A stretch of DNA of 64,000 nucleotides from Lutibacter sp. HS1-25 (GTDB lineage: Bacteria > Bacteroidota > Bacteroidia > Flavobacteriales > Flavobacteriaceae): positions 1 through 64,000 of the forward strand of contig NZ_RHLN01000012.1 in assembly GCF_004121075.1 (NCBI RefSeq). The letters are read 5' to 3'. Below the pieces are notes generated by a model. That model worked only from the letters and a program-made list of their open reading frames with translations. It did not search any database and was not told the DNA's origin. Numbering within the stretch: position 1 is the first letter of the stretch; every line of letters starts with the position of its first letter. Both the position numbers and the translations under genes were made by a program. Of the stretch, positions 17,108 to 27,300 are shown piece by piece.

Positions 17108-17641
17108 TTATTGGTTATCTAGGTATAAATCAATTAAACCCTCTGGAGCTTCAACAATGATTTTTTTATGATCACGATCAACTTTTTTGATAAAATTGTC
17201 AATCATTGGAATAAAAACATCTGTTCCGTTTGAATCGATTTCGAATAATGGTTGTGCTGAAGTATCATTTACACCTGTAATTACACCAAGGTAACCGTAA
17301 TGAATATCTTCAATATCAAAACCAATAATTTCGTGAAAGTAAAATTTGTTTCCTGTTAATTTTGGAAGAAATTCAAGTGGCAAATACAAGCCAGCACCTA
17401 AAATAGCATCAGCTTCTTCTTCAGTTGTAATATCTTCAAACTGAATACGCAATTGATTTCCTTTTTGAAGTATACTTTCTTCAATAAAAAAAGGAACCAG
17501 ATTATTGCTTAAAGCAACAAATACTGATTCCAAATTTTCGTAAAGTTCTGGTTCGTCTGTATCTAACTTAGCTACAACTTCCCCTTTAAAACTATGTTTT
17601 CTAACGATTTTGCCTAAATAAAAACAATCTTCTTTACGCAT
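17108..17641 (-). CDS. rimM: Ribosome maturation factor RimM
   Basis: The 177-residue protein matches RimM in length and pattern. The N-terminal beta-barrel begins with YLGKIVRKHSFKGEVVAKLDTD, typical of the family, and the second PRC-barrel-like half has FYFHEIIGFDIED and FIPMIDNFIKKVD. RimM assists late maturation of the head of the 30S subunit and binds ribosomal protein S19. It follows rpsP by 15 bases, the classic bacterial order, and precedes a tRNA-Ser gene in the same orientation. Confidence 0.97.
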   Translation of the reverse strand: MRKEDCFYLGKIVRKHSFKGEVVAKLDTDEPELYENLESVFVALSNNLVPFFIEESILQKGNQLRIQFEDITTEEEADAILGAGLYLPLEFLPKLTGNKFYFHEIIGFDIEDIHYGYLGVITGVNDTSAQPLFEIDSNGTDVFIPMIDNFIKKVDRDHKKIIVEAPEGLIDLYLDNQ

Positions 17642-17656
17642 TATCGCAACATTAAT

Positions 17657-18226
17657 TTACTCAGTTTTTCCTTCTTGAGCAGCAGCTTGTTCATCATCAA
17701 TAGATGGAGCAGCTTCTTCTTCTACAACTGCATTTGCAGCTTCTGCAGCAGCTTTTGCATCAGCCTCAGCTTTAATAGCAGCATTTGCAGCAGCTAAACG
17801 CTCTGCATTAATTTTTACTTCATTTGCTAAAATTGCAGCTTTTGCATCAGCTTTAGACTTAGCTAAACCATCAACTTTTGCAGTAATTTTACCAGCTTTT
17901 TCATCTAACCAAGCTTGGAATTTTTCTTCAGCTTGCTCTTGAGTTAAAGCACCTTTTCTAACACCACCTGCTAAATGATTTTTTAGCAAAACACCTTTAT
18001 AAGATAAAATTGCTTTTGCAGTATCAGTTGGTTGTGCACCATTTTGCAACCATTTTACGGCTCCATCAACATCTAAATCAATAATTGCTGGGTTGCTGTT
18101 AGGATTGTATGTTCCTAATTTTTCTAAGTACTTTCCGTCTCTTGTAGCACGTGCATCTGCAGCAACTACCCAATAAAATGGTTTTCCTTTTTTACCGTGT
18201 CTTTGTAATCTAATTTTTACTGGCAT
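17657..18226 (-). CDS. rpsP: 30S ribosomal protein S16 with long C-terminal extension
   Basis: Residues 1-80 are a standard S16 (MPVKIRLQRHGKKGKPFYWVV, then RDGKYLEKLGTYNPN). S16 is usually 80-90 residues; here another 100 or so follow. They are rich in Ala, Glu and Lys and end in an acidic stretch, and look helical. Such tails occur in Bacteroidetes S16. The gene heads the rpsP-rimM-tRNA-Ser unit behind a good promoter at 18276-18305. Confidence 0.97.
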   Translation of the reverse strand: MPVKIRLQRHGKKGKPFYWVVAADARATRDGKYLEKLGTYNPNSNPAIIDLDVDGAVKWLQNGAQPTDTAKAILSYKGVLLKNHLAGGVRKGALTQEQAEEKFQAWLDEKAGKITAKVDGLAKSKADAKAAILANEVKINAERLAAANAAIKAEADAKAAAEAANAVVEEEAAPSIDDEQAAAQEGKTE

Positions 18227-18275
18227 TCTTTTTTAATTTTAAAGGTTCTCGACCTTGGTTATAAATTTGAGTTTG

Positions 18276-18305
18276 CAAATATAATGTGTTTTTTTGAAAT
18301 AACAA
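18276..18305 (-). promoter_or_regulatory. Promoter of rpsP-rimM
   Basis: The minus strand has TTG (18303-18305), a 19-base spacer and TATATTTG (18276-18283), matching the Bacteroidetes -33/-7 consensus. The start of transcription would be near 18270. A short hairpin, AAGGT-TCTCG-ACCTT, lies at 18242-18256 in the resulting leader of about 45 bases. Confidence 0.7.
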
Positions 18306-18551
18306 TCTGTATTTTAGGTTATTTCGAATTGAAATGTGATTTTAAAAATTCTTCAACTTAGAAAAAGAACAAAGAGAAAAGAATATAGATTGCTATTTTA
18401 CGATATTCCATTTAAAGTGCTCAATATTAAATTGTTGACAGCTTTTCAGATCCGAATTGATAATTAACAAAGTTCAATTACAAATTTTCATAACTTTTAA
18501 CCTTTGCTCCTATATACCAATAAACCTTTACACCCTTAAACCATTCAACAT
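18306..18551. other. Gap between rnfA end and rpsP promoter
   Basis: AT-rich, no coding frame, no clear hairpin or repeat. Together with the rpsP leader and promoter it makes a 325-base gap. A terminator for the rnf operon would be expected here but I cannot identify one. Confidence 0.4.
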
Positions 18552-19127
18552 TTAAACCAATCCGGTAAATCCTAAAAATGCCAACGAAAGTAAACCTGCA
18601 ACCAATAAGTTAATAGGTACTCCTTTCATTCCTTTTGGAATATTTGCCAATTCTAAATGCTCACGAATACTTGCAAAAACAATCAATGCCAAAGCAAAAC
18701 CCAACGAGTTTGAAACTGCAAAAAATACGGCTTTCAACAAACTTCCGCCTTCTAAACCTAAAGCTAAAATAGCAACCCCAAGTACAGCACAGTTTGTTGT
18801 AATTAATGGCAAGAAAACCCCTAATGCCTGATACAATGGCGGACTCACTTTTTTCAACATAATTTCAACCATTTGAACCAATGCGGCAATTACCAAAATA
18901 AAAGTAATGGTTCTTAAATAATCTAAACCTGCAGGAACCAATATATATTGGTGTAATAAATAAGTTGCCATAGTTGCAATGGTCATTACAAACAATACAG
19001 CTCCTGACATACCAACCGAAGTTGATACTTTGCTTGACACCCCTAAAAAAGGGCAAATTCCTAAAAATTGAGCTAGTACAATGTTGTTAACAAAAACCGC
19101 AGCAATAAGTATAATAATATAATCCAT
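18552..19127 (-). CDS. rnfA: Rnf complex subunit RnfA (membrane)
   Basis: The 191-residue protein has six hydrophobic segments and the RnfA/NqrE signature VNNIVLAQFLGICPFLGVS near residues 12-30, with the mirrored GVFLPLITTNCAVLG near 104-118; each half contains a Cys associated with the membrane Fe-S centre between RnfA and RnfE. The complex moves electrons from reduced ferredoxin to NAD+ while pumping Na+ or H+. It is the last gene of the rseC-rnfBCDGEA operon, 2 bases after rnfE. Confidence 0.93.
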   Translation of the reverse strand: MDYIIILIAAVFVNNIVLAQFLGICPFLGVSSKVSTSVGMSGAVLFVMTIATMATYLLHQYILVPAGLDYLRTITFILVIAALVQMVEIMLKKVSPPLYQALGVFLPLITTNCAVLGVAILALGLEGGSLLKAVFFAVSNSLGFALALIVFASIREHLELANIPKGMKGVPINLLVAGLLSLAFLGFTGLV

Positions 19128-19129
19128 TT

Positions 19130-19735
19130 TTAAGTTGTTTTAGTGGTTGATTTGTTAAATAAAACAGTTAAATAAGCGAGTGCAATAAATGCTCCCGGAG
19201 GTAAAATAAATAGGATAAATGTGTTTGCATCTGCAGGAACAAATTTAAATCCAAAAACACTTCCGTTTCCTAAAATCTCACGTGTTGCTCCTAAAATTGT
19301 TAATGCCAACGTAAAACCCAATCCCATTCCTAAACCATCTATTAATGATGAAAGTGCGTTGTTTTTAGAAGCAAAAGATTCTGCTCTTCCTAAAATAATA
19401 CAGTTAACAACAATTAACGGAATAAAAATTCCTAATTGCTCATATAAAAAAGGTACAAATGCTTCTAAAATCATTTCAACAATGGTAACAAACGATGCGA
19501 TGATAATAATAAATGCAGGTATACGAACCTTGCTTGGTATTTGAGATTTTACTAAAGAAACAACAATATTACTCATTATCAATACAAACATAGTTGCTAC
19601 GCCCATTCCCAATCCGTTAAATGCTGATGAGGTGACTCCTAAAGTAGGACACATCCCTAATAACATTACAAAAATTGGATTTTCTTTTACAATCCCTTTT
19701 AAAAAATTCTGGGTTTGATTTACAGATTCTGCCAT
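19130..19735 (-). CDS. rnfE: Rnf complex subunit RnfE (membrane)
   Basis: The 201-residue membrane protein is homologous to RnfA in layout. It shows FVMLLGMCPTLGVTSSAFNG near residues 22-41 and GIFIPLIVVNCIILGRAESF near 105-124, the RnfE/NqrD pattern, with one Cys in each half. It pairs with RnfA in the inner membrane. It lies 5 bases after rnfG and 2 before rnfA, in the usual B-C-D-G-E-A order. Confidence 0.93.
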   Translation of the reverse strand: MAESVNQTQNFLKGIVKENPIFVMLLGMCPTLGVTSSAFNGLGMGVATMFVLIMSNIVVSLVKSQIPSKVRIPAFIIIIASFVTIVEMILEAFVPFLYEQLGIFIPLIVVNCIILGRAESFASKNNALSSLIDGLGMGLGFTLALTILGATREILGNGSVFGFKFVPADANTFILFILPPGAFIALAYLTVLFNKSTTKTT

Positions 19736-19740
19736 TCTTT

Positions 19741-20337
19741 TTAATTTTTAAGTGCTATAATTGAACTATTATTTAACATAAACTCATCATAAGCCATTTG
19801 CACAGCATCTCCAAAAGCTCTTGTTGAAATAGTTGCGCCTGTTAAAGCGTCTACATTACCTTGATCTTTGGTTGGTTTAACATTAAATGTTGAAGGATTT
19901 TTATCTCTAAATTGAGCAATAAATGATTCATCCTTCATTTTTGTTCCTAAACCTGGTGTTTCTTTTTGTTCTAATACTTCAATATTTTGAATGGTTCCAT
20001 CTGGTTTAAAACCAACCATAATTTTAACCAATCCACTAAATCCTTTTTCAGTAGAACCAATTACAGCTGCACCAACAAACTCACCGTTTTTAAAAGCTGG
20101 ATAGACTTCAACTGAATCTTTAGCAGAAGCAGATTTTAACATAATAACTTCTTCAACTGGATTGTTATCAAACTCAGGTAATACCATTTTTAAGGCAACT
20201 ACTTTACGTTCAATTTTACCTTTGGCAATTGGCCCAACGGTTAATTCGTTTACATAACCCAATGAAAAACCTGAAATAATAGTGATTACAAATAGCGAAA
20301 CCACCATATTAATAAATGTATCTTTATTTTTACTCAT
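19741..20337 (-). CDS. rnfG: Rnf complex subunit RnfG (covalent FMN)
   Basis: One N-terminal membrane segment (about 10-28) is followed by a periplasmic FMN-binding domain. The flavinylation motif is DALTGATISTRAF, with the attachment Thr expected in TGAT near residue 169. KETPGLGTKM, typical of RnfG/NqrC, lies before it. The subunit relays electrons across the complex. The gene starts 2 bases after the stop of rnfD. A flavin transferase (ApbE) would be needed and is not in this window. Confidence 0.92.
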   Translation of the reverse strand: MSKNKDTFINMVVSLFVITIISGFSLGYVNELTVGPIAKGKIERKVVALKMVLPEFDNNPVEEVIMLKSASAKDSVEVYPAFKNGEFVGAAVIGSTEKGFSGLVKIMVGFKPDGTIQNIEVLEQKETPGLGTKMKDESFIAQFRDKNPSTFNVKPTKDQGNVDALTGATISTRAFGDAVQMAYDEFMLNNSSIIALKN

Positions 20338-20339
20338 GA

Positions 20340-21323
20340 TTATACAATTTTAGATTTGATTTTTGCACCAAATCGGCGAGGTTTAAAATATTTATTAATA
20401 AGTGGCACAAAGGCATTCATAATGATTATTGCAAACGAAACCCCTTCTGGATAAGCTCCAAACAAACGAATAACTACAGTAATTACAGCAATACCAATTG
20501 CAAAAATAATCATCCCTTTTCTGGTCATTGGGCTGGTTACCATATCTGTTGCCATAAAAAATGCACCCAAAATAGCTCCACCCGATAAAATATGAATTAA
20601 CGGACTTGCATAACTCTCTGGGTTAACTACCCAAAAAACACCTGTCATAACAGCCATTGTAGCTAAAATAGTAACAGGAATATGCCAAGTAATTACTTTT
20701 CTAATTAACAAATAAACACCACCAAGTAACAATGCCAAAGCAGACATTTCACCAATAGAACCTGCTGTTATTCCTAAAAACATATCCATATTAGATGGCA
20801 GTTGAGCGCTAATGTCTGTCATTGTATTTCCAAACATCAAACCTTCTTTAATAATTCCTAAAGTAGTAGCTCCGGTAATCCCATCAGGTAATGGCCACAT
20901 TGTCATTTGTACAGGAAATGAAACCAGTAAAAACACACGCCCTACCAAAGCAGGATTAAAAATGTTAAATCCTAGTCCGCCAAACGACATTTTAGCAACA
21001 CCAATTGCTACCAAACTACCAACAACAATCATCCAAATTGGCAATCCTGCAGGCAAGTTAAAAGCCAACAAAATACCCGTAATTAATGCAGAACCATCTG
21101 CAACTGTTACTTCGGTTTTTAATAAATACTTTTGAATTAAAAATTCAAATAAAATACAAGAAATTACTGCAACTGCAGTTAATAACAATGCGCTAAATCC
21201 AAATACATATAGTGAAACTAAAAATGCTGGAACTAAAGCGATAACCACATCGTACATTACTTTTTTTGATGTTTTACTGGAATGTACGTGCGGTGAGGCC
21301 GATATAATAATAGGTTGACTCAT
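20340..21323 (-). CDS. rnfD: Rnf complex subunit RnfD (membrane, covalent FMN)
   Basis: The 327-residue protein has about ten membrane segments. It starts with ISASPHVHSSKTSKKVMYDV, the RnfD/NqrB opening, and has VTVADGSALITGILLAFNLP. The motif FFMATDMVTSPMT near residue 260 carries the Thr that would hold FMN. It forms the core ion-translocating membrane part with RnfA, E and G. The spacing to rnfC is 1 base and to rnfG 2 bases. Confidence 0.94.
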   Translation of the reverse strand: MSQPIIISASPHVHSSKTSKKVMYDVVIALVPAFLVSLYVFGFSALLLTAVAVISCILFEFLIQKYLLKTEVTVADGSALITGILLAFNLPAGLPIWMIVVGSLVAIGVAKMSFGGLGFNIFNPALVGRVFLLVSFPVQMTMWPLPDGITGATTLGIIKEGLMFGNTMTDISAQLPSNMDMFLGITAGSIGEMSALALLLGGVYLLIRKVITWHIPVTILATMAVMTGVFWVVNPESYASPLIHILSGGAILGAFFMATDMVTSPMTRKGMIIFAIGIAVITVVIRLFGAYPEGVSFAIIIMNAFVPLINKYFKPRRFGAKIKSKIV

Positions 21324-21324
21324 T

Positions 21325-22653
21325 TTAATTTTTAGAGGTTTCTAATTTTTTAACAATATTTTTTCCGAAGCGGATATAATCTAATAAAGGACGGCTAGAT
21401 GGACAAACATAACTACATGAACCACATTCAATACAAGTCATAATATCTTCACCTGAAGCTTTTTCATAAAATCCTTTTTCTGATAAATTCATCAATAAAT
21501 GAGGTTCTAATCCCATTGGACAAACAAAAACACATTCGCCACAACGAATACAATTTTCTGCCTTTCCTCTACTCGCCTCTTCTTCAGAAATCATCAAAAT
21601 ACCCGAAGTTCCTTTGGTTACTGGCACATCGGTATTTTTAATTGCTTTCCCCATCATTGGACCTCCATTTACTAATTTTCTAGTTCCTTCTGGCAAACCA
21701 CCAACTTCAGCAACTAAATCCTTAATAGAAGTTCCTATTTTCACCCAAAAATTTGAAGGGTTTTCTAATTTTTTACCTGTTACCGTAACAACACGCTCAG
21801 TTAAAGGTTTATTGTACTGAATGGCTTCATAAATAGCGTAAATAGTACCCACATTGTGCACAATTACACCTACATCTAAAGGCAATCCGTTTTTTGGAAC
21901 TTCACGACCTAAAATAGCTTTAACCAACTGCTTTTCACCACCTTGCGGATATTTTACTTGTAAAGCAGCAACTTGAATACCATCTTCTTTTTTGATGACA
22001 CTTTTAAAAAGACCAATGGCATCTTTTTTATTGTTTTCAATTCCAATAACAGCCTTTTGTAAATTTAAAGCCTTCATTAAAATTTTAATACCAACCACAA
22101 TTTCTTCAGCTTTTTCAAGCATTAAGCGGTGATCAGCTGTTAAATATGGTTCACACTCTACACCATTTATAATAAGGTAGTCTAGTTTTGAACCTTCTCT
22201 AACATTTAATTTTACCTGTGAAGGAAACGTAGCACCACCCAAACCAACAATACCACAATCGGTAATTTTTTGTAAAATTTCTTTTGGCTCAAGCTCAATA
22301 TCTGTTTTTAAAGGCAACTCAATTTCCTCAAAATTTGAAGGATCTTTTGGGTCTGTTCTAATTACAATACATTGTTTTTTATATCCACTTGTATCAATAA
22401 TTAAGTCTAATTTGGTAACTGTACCTGCAACAGGCGAATGAATATTTGAAGAAACAAACCCACCAGATTTTGCAATTACCTGACCTTTTGCAACTTTTTC
22501 TTTTGCCTGAACCACAATTTCAGCAGGAATTCCAATATGCTGAGCAATAGGAACACTAACAGCTGTTGGCACCTTCATTCTTTTAATTTCTTTTGAAGAC
22601 GTGATTTTATTTTCTGGAGGATGAATCCCTCCTTTTGGAAATGTTTTAAGCAT
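21325..22653 (-). CDS. rnfC: Rnf complex subunit RnfC (NADH-binding, Fe-S)
   Basis: The ATG at 22651-22653 is chosen because the protein then begins MLKTFPKGGIHPPENK, the normal RnfC start; the upstream in-frame codon is only TTG. This start overlaps the end of rnfB by 8 bases. The 442-residue subunit has a biotin-like domain (VAKGQVIAKSGG), an NADH/FMN-binding region (GLGGATFPSQVKLN, NGVECEPYLTAD) and two 4Fe-4S motifs, CIRCGECVFVCP and CIECGSCSYVCP, near the C-terminus. It is the cytoplasmic NAD+-reducing end of the complex. It lacks the long Ala-rich tail of E. coli RsxC. Confidence 0.95.
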   Translation of the reverse strand: MLKTFPKGGIHPPENKITSSKEIKRMKVPTAVSVPIAQHIGIPAEIVVQAKEKVAKGQVIAKSGGFVSSNIHSPVAGTVTKLDLIIDTSGYKKQCIVIRTDPKDPSNFEEIELPLKTDIELEPKEILQKITDCGIVGLGGATFPSQVKLNVREGSKLDYLIINGVECEPYLTADHRLMLEKAEEIVVGIKILMKALNLQKAVIGIENNKKDAIGLFKSVIKKEDGIQVAALQVKYPQGGEKQLVKAILGREVPKNGLPLDVGVIVHNVGTIYAIYEAIQYNKPLTERVVTVTGKKLENPSNFWVKIGTSIKDLVAEVGGLPEGTRKLVNGGPMMGKAIKNTDVPVTKGTSGILMISEEEASRGKAENCIRCGECVFVCPMGLEPHLLMNLSEKGFYEKASGEDIMTCIECGSCSYVCPSSRPLLDYIRFGKNIVKKLETSKN

Positions 22654-23584
22654 CCGTTTTTGTATTATTTGATTCAACAGTAACTGTTTCTTTTACAACT
22701 GCAACTTTTTCAATTTCTGGTGTTTTCTCTTCAACCTTTTTCTCTACTACTTTTTTCTCTTTTTTAGGAGGAAAATTAGTTTCTATAATTGAATGTGTTG
22801 GACAAACCTCTACACATTTTCTACAAAGTGTACACAATGCAGGGTCTATATATGCCAAATTATTTTCCATTAAAACGGCATCTTTAGGGCAAATATCTTC
22901 ACACTTAGAACAACCAATACATGCTACAGCACATGCTTTTTTGGCAATACCACCTTTGTCTTCATTTAAACATCCAACAAATATTTTTAAATCCTTTTTA
23001 TTTTTTGGACGCATTTCAATAATATCACGCGGACAAGCTTTTACACAAGCACCACACGAAGTACATTTGTCGGTAATAATTACCGGTAAACCTGTAGCTT
23101 CATCCATATACATGGCATCAAAATCACACACATTTACACAATCTCCATCACCCAAACAACCAAACTGACAATCGGTTTCTCCACTATAAATCATTGCAGA
23201 AATAGCACAGGTTCTTGGCCCTTGATATTCTGAAGTTTTAGGACGCACATCACAACCTCCCTGACAACGTAAAACTGCTACCGTTGGGTCTTTTTCAGTT
23301 ACCTCTTTTCCTAATTTAGCTGCTACTAATTTCATAACATCATTTCCTCCTACTGGACAAAATAAATCTGAAATATCTTCAGTATTCACCAATTTTTCAG
23401 CAAAAGATTTACAACCCGGCGAACCACAACCAGCACAATTTGCACCTGGTAAAATTTCGTCAACCTCCCCAATTAAAGGATTTTCGTACACATAAAACTT
23501 TTTAGAAACAATATACAGCACAACTGCGGCAACTACTCCTAAAGAAGCTAATAGCAAAACACTATATAACACGGAATCTGTCAT
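22646..23584 (-). CDS. rnfB: Rnf complex subunit RnfB (ferredoxin-like)
   Basis: One N-terminal membrane helix (about 5-27) is followed by the 4Fe-4S domain CAGCGSPGCKSFAEKL and then several ferredoxin-type motifs: CTSCGACVKACP, CIGCSKCEDICP and CTLCRKCVEVCP, plus a CLGDGDCVNVC group. The 312-residue protein ends in a charged Lys/Glu/Val tail. RnfB is the likely entry point for electrons from reduced ferredoxin. It follows rseC by 11 bases and overlaps rnfC. Confidence 0.95.
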   Translation of the reverse strand: MTDSVLYSVLLLASLGVVAAVVLYIVSKKFYVYENPLIGEVDEILPGANCAGCGSPGCKSFAEKLVNTEDISDLFCPVGGNDVMKLVAAKLGKEVTEKDPTVAVLRCQGGCDVRPKTSEYQGPRTCAISAMIYSGETDCQFGCLGDGDCVNVCDFDAMYMDEATGLPVIITDKCTSCGACVKACPRDIIEMRPKNKKDLKIFVGCLNEDKGGIAKKACAVACIGCSKCEDICPKDAVLMENNLAYIDPALCTLCRKCVEVCPTHSIIETNFPPKKEKKVVEKKVEEKTPEIEKVAVVKETVTVESNNTKTDA

Positions 23585-23595
23585 TTTTAATTTTT

Positions 23596-24045
23596 TTAGT
23601 TAAATTTTAAAATTGAAACTTGAAATACTTTTTGAAATGCATCTTTCATAAAATAAATCACTAAATAATAAGGTACTAGAATAGCTATTGACACCAACCC
23701 GGCAATCCATTCTTTTAAAAATAAAGAAGTGATAATTAAAACTACAAACAAAAGGATAAAAGGAAAAACATATGCCCAAAACACCGCTTTTAAACCCAAT
23801 TCTTTTTTCAAAACCACATCAACTGATTCATTTAACTGAAAAGATTGGTCGTTACTAAAAATTTCAATTTCTTTATCGTTTGAATCTGAAACTCCACATG
23901 CAGACTGCGCCTTACACCCTTCACAACTTACGTTTCCTTTTAAAGAAACCGTATAACCCACATCAGAGATTTTTGAGATAACTCCTTCATGTTTTATTAA
24001 GTTAACTTGTGGTGTTTTATAACTGTCTAAATCCAGTTTTGTCAT
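23596..24045 (-). CDS. rseC: RseC/MucC-family membrane protein
   Basis: The 149-residue protein has the family's N-terminal Cys cluster (SCEGCKAQSACGV, residues about 38-50) and two membrane helices (about 88-132). RseC-like proteins are linked with Rnf/Rsx complexes and with SoxR reduction in E. coli. It leads the rnf operon here, and the gap to rnfB is 11 bases. The exact role in Bacteroidetes is not known. A redox or assembly role for Rnf is the natural inference from context. Confidence 0.9.
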   Translation of the reverse strand: MTKLDLDSYKTPQVNLIKHEGVISKISDVGYTVSLKGNVSCEGCKAQSACGVSDSNDKEIEIFSNDQSFQLNESVDVVLKKELGLKAVFWAYVFPFILLFVVLIITSLFLKEWIAGLVSIAILVPYYLVIYFMKDAFQKVFQVSILKFN

Positions 24046-24328
24046 AATTAAATTGATACAATATGCTATTAATGCGGTAAAATTATACTTAAATTAAAAA
24101 ATAAAATATGACGAATATTAGGTTTTAGCTTAATTTAACTTTTATATACAGATTTAACACATTTATGTATTTTGTTGAATCGCTAAATTGGTTAACCAGC
24201 TTACTGAATATGAGATAAATAACCTTCAAATTTAATTGTTAATAAATAACACAATTAATTCAATCTTCAAAATATTAAAATTCATAATTTTAAAAATTCT
24301 ATTTTCTTATCAAAAAAATACACCATAA
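24046..24328. other. Divergent gap between rseC-rnf and dnaE
   Basis: This 283-base AT-rich gap holds the promoters of both divergent units, but no exact TAnnTTTG box is in place. An 8-base inverted repeat (TTAATTGT at 24232-24239 / ACAATTAA at 24251-24258) and a GGTTAACC palindrome (24190-24197) are the only structures seen. Confidence 0.4.
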
Positions 24329-27300
24329 ATGTTTTTAATATTTGACACTGAGACCACTGGTTTACCAAAAAAATGGAATGCTCCAATTTCCGATACCGAC
24401 AATTGGCCTAGGTGTATTCAAATAGCTTGGCAATTACACAATGAATATGGTGAAGTAATAGAACATCAGGATTATTTAATTAAACCTGAAAATTTCAACA
24501 TTCCTTTTGATGCTGAAAAAATTCATGGTATTTCAACCCAATTAGCCGAGGAAAAAGGAGAAAGTCTTGAAAAAGTATTGCAACTTTTTAATGAAGCCCT
24601 TTCAAAATCAAAATTTGTAGTAGGTCAAAATGTAAATTTTGATTTAAATATTATGGGTTGTGAATTTGTTAGAAAAAACATTCAAACAGATTTAAACAGC
24701 TTACCTGTTTTAGACACCTGTACAGAAACAACAGCAACATTGTGTCAAATTCCTGGTGGTAGAGGTGGTAAATTTAAATTACCAACATTAACCGAGCTTC
24801 ACCAGTATTTATTTCAAAAGCCTTTTTCTGAAGCGCACAATGCAACTGCCGATGTAGAGGCAACAACGCGTTGCTTTTTTGAGTTGATAAGACAACGTGT
24901 TTTTACAAAAGAGGAATTGGATGTTACTGCTGATTATTTTCAGCATTTTGACGCAAAAAATCCTTCAACAATTAATGTTATAGGGTTAAATCATGTTAAC
25001 TTAAAAAAAGAGAGTCGTAAATTAAGTTTAAAAACCGCTAATAATTCTGAAGAAGATATTGTTCATTCCAAAGAAATTATAAGCGATTTTAAAAGTGCTC
25101 AATTTGCACATTTACATTGCCATTCTCAATTCTCTATTTTACAATCTACATCTAGCGTTGGCAATCTTATCAATGCCGCTATAAAAAACAATATGCCAGC
25201 CGTTGCCTTAACAGACAGCGGTAATATGATGGGCGCTTTTTACTTTGTTAGAGATGCTCTTGCATACAATGGAACTGTTGAAAAACACAACAGTAATTTA
25301 GCCGAAGGCCAACAACCTAAAAGCATTTTAAAACCAATTTTAGGATGTGAATTTAATGTTTGCGAAGACCATACTGACAAAAGCAATAAAGACAATGGTT
25401 ACCAAATTGTAATATTAGCCAAAAACAAAAATGGCTATCACAACTTGGCTAAAATGTCGTCACTTTCACATACTGATGGTTTTTACTACGTTCCAAGAAT
25501 TGATAAAAAAATTATTGAAGCGCACAAAGAAGATTTAATTGTACTTTCAGGAAATTTATATGGTGAAATACCAAGTAAAATATTAAACGTAGGTGAAAGT
25601 CAGGCCGAAGAAGCTTTGATTTGGTGGAAAGAACAATTTGGAGACGACTTTTACCTAGAGTTAATGCGTCACAATCAAGAAAATGAAAACCATGTAAACG
25701 ATGTTTTAATAGCGTTTTCAAAAAAACACCAAATAAAATTAATAGCTACTAACAACACATTTTATACTACCGAAGAAGAGGCTGAAGCGCACGATATTTT
25801 ATTGTGTGTAAAAGATGGTGAAAAACAGGCAACACCAAAAGGACGTGGTCGAGGTTATCGTTATGGTTTGCCAAATAACGAGTACTACTTTAAGTCTCAG
25901 GAACAAATGAAAGATTTGTTTAAAGACATTCCGGAAGCCATTTCAAACATACAAGAAATAGTAGATAAAATAGAAGTTTATACTTTAGCTAGAAATGTTT
26001 TATTACCTAAATTCGACATTCCAAAAGAATTTATTAATCCCGAAGATCTTACAGATGGTGGCGTAAGAGGTGAAAATGCTTATTTAAAACACTTAACTTA
26101 CGAAGGTGCAAAAAAACGTTATGGCGAAAATTTTAGCGACGATATAAAGGAACGCTTGGATTTTGAACTTGCAGTTATTGAAAAAACCGGATATCCTGGT
26201 TACTTTTTAATTGTTTGGGATTTTATTTTAGAGGCACGTAAAATGGATGTATCGGTTGGTCCCGGACGTGGTTCTGCAGCAGGATCTGCAGTTGCCTATT
26301 GTTTGTGGATTACAAACATTGACCCCATTAAATACGATTTACTTTTTGAGCGTTTCTTAAATCCCGATCGTGTATCATTACCCGATATTGATATTGATTT
26401 TGATGATGAAGGCCGCCAAAGAGTTATTGATTTTGTAATTGAAAAGTACGGCGCAAGTCAGGTAGCTCAAATTATTACCTACGGTACTATGGCAGCAAAA
26501 TCTTCAATTAGAGATACTGCACGTGTACTTGATTTACCTTTAATGGATGCCGACAGGATTGCCAAATTAATTCCGGGCGTTAAACTGCAAAATATTTTTG
26601 GCGAAGATCAAAAAAGCAAAGACAAAATAAAAGGGCTAAAATCTGAAGAATTTGAAAATGTAATAGAACTTAGAAAAATAGCTGAAAGCAACAATTTAGA
26701 TGCGCTAACTATTAAACAAGCCTGTGCTTTAGAGGGCTCTGTGCGTAATACGGGCACACATGCTTGTGGCGTAATTATTACACCAGAACCTATTACAAAC
26801 TTGGTTCCTGTAGCAACCGCTAAAGATTCTGCAATGTATGTAACCCAGTTCGACAACAATGTTGTGGAAACTGCGGGTTTATTAAAAATGGACTTCTTGG
26901 GTCTTAAAACACTGACCTTAATTAAAGATACCGTTAAAATTGTAAAAGCAAAACATGGAATAGATTTAATTCCAGACGATTTTCCGTTAGACGATCCAAA
27001 AACATACGAGCTTTTTCAAAAAGGTGAAACCATTGGCGTTTTTCAATACGAATCGCCCGGAATGCAAAAGCACATGAAATCGTTAAGACCAACAGAGTTT
27101 GCCGATTTAATTGCCATGAACGCATTGTACAGACCAGGTCCAATGGAATATATTCCATCTTTTATTGATCGAAAACACGGACGTGAAGATATTACCTACG
27201 ATTTAGATGGTATGGAAGAATACCTAAAAGAAACGTATGGAATTACCGTTTATCAAGAGCAAGTGATGTTACTTTCGCAAAAAATAGCGGGTTTTACCAA

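Noticed and set aside
18242-18256. Ribosomal-protein autoregulatory leader before rpsP
   Set aside because: The hairpin has only 5 pairs and no known S16-binding structure that I can recognise; left as a note with the promoter.
19221-19544. Plus-strand open frame of 107 codons inside rnfE
   Set aside because: A shadow of the rnfE reading frame; composition is not protein-like and rnfE is fully conserved on the other strand.
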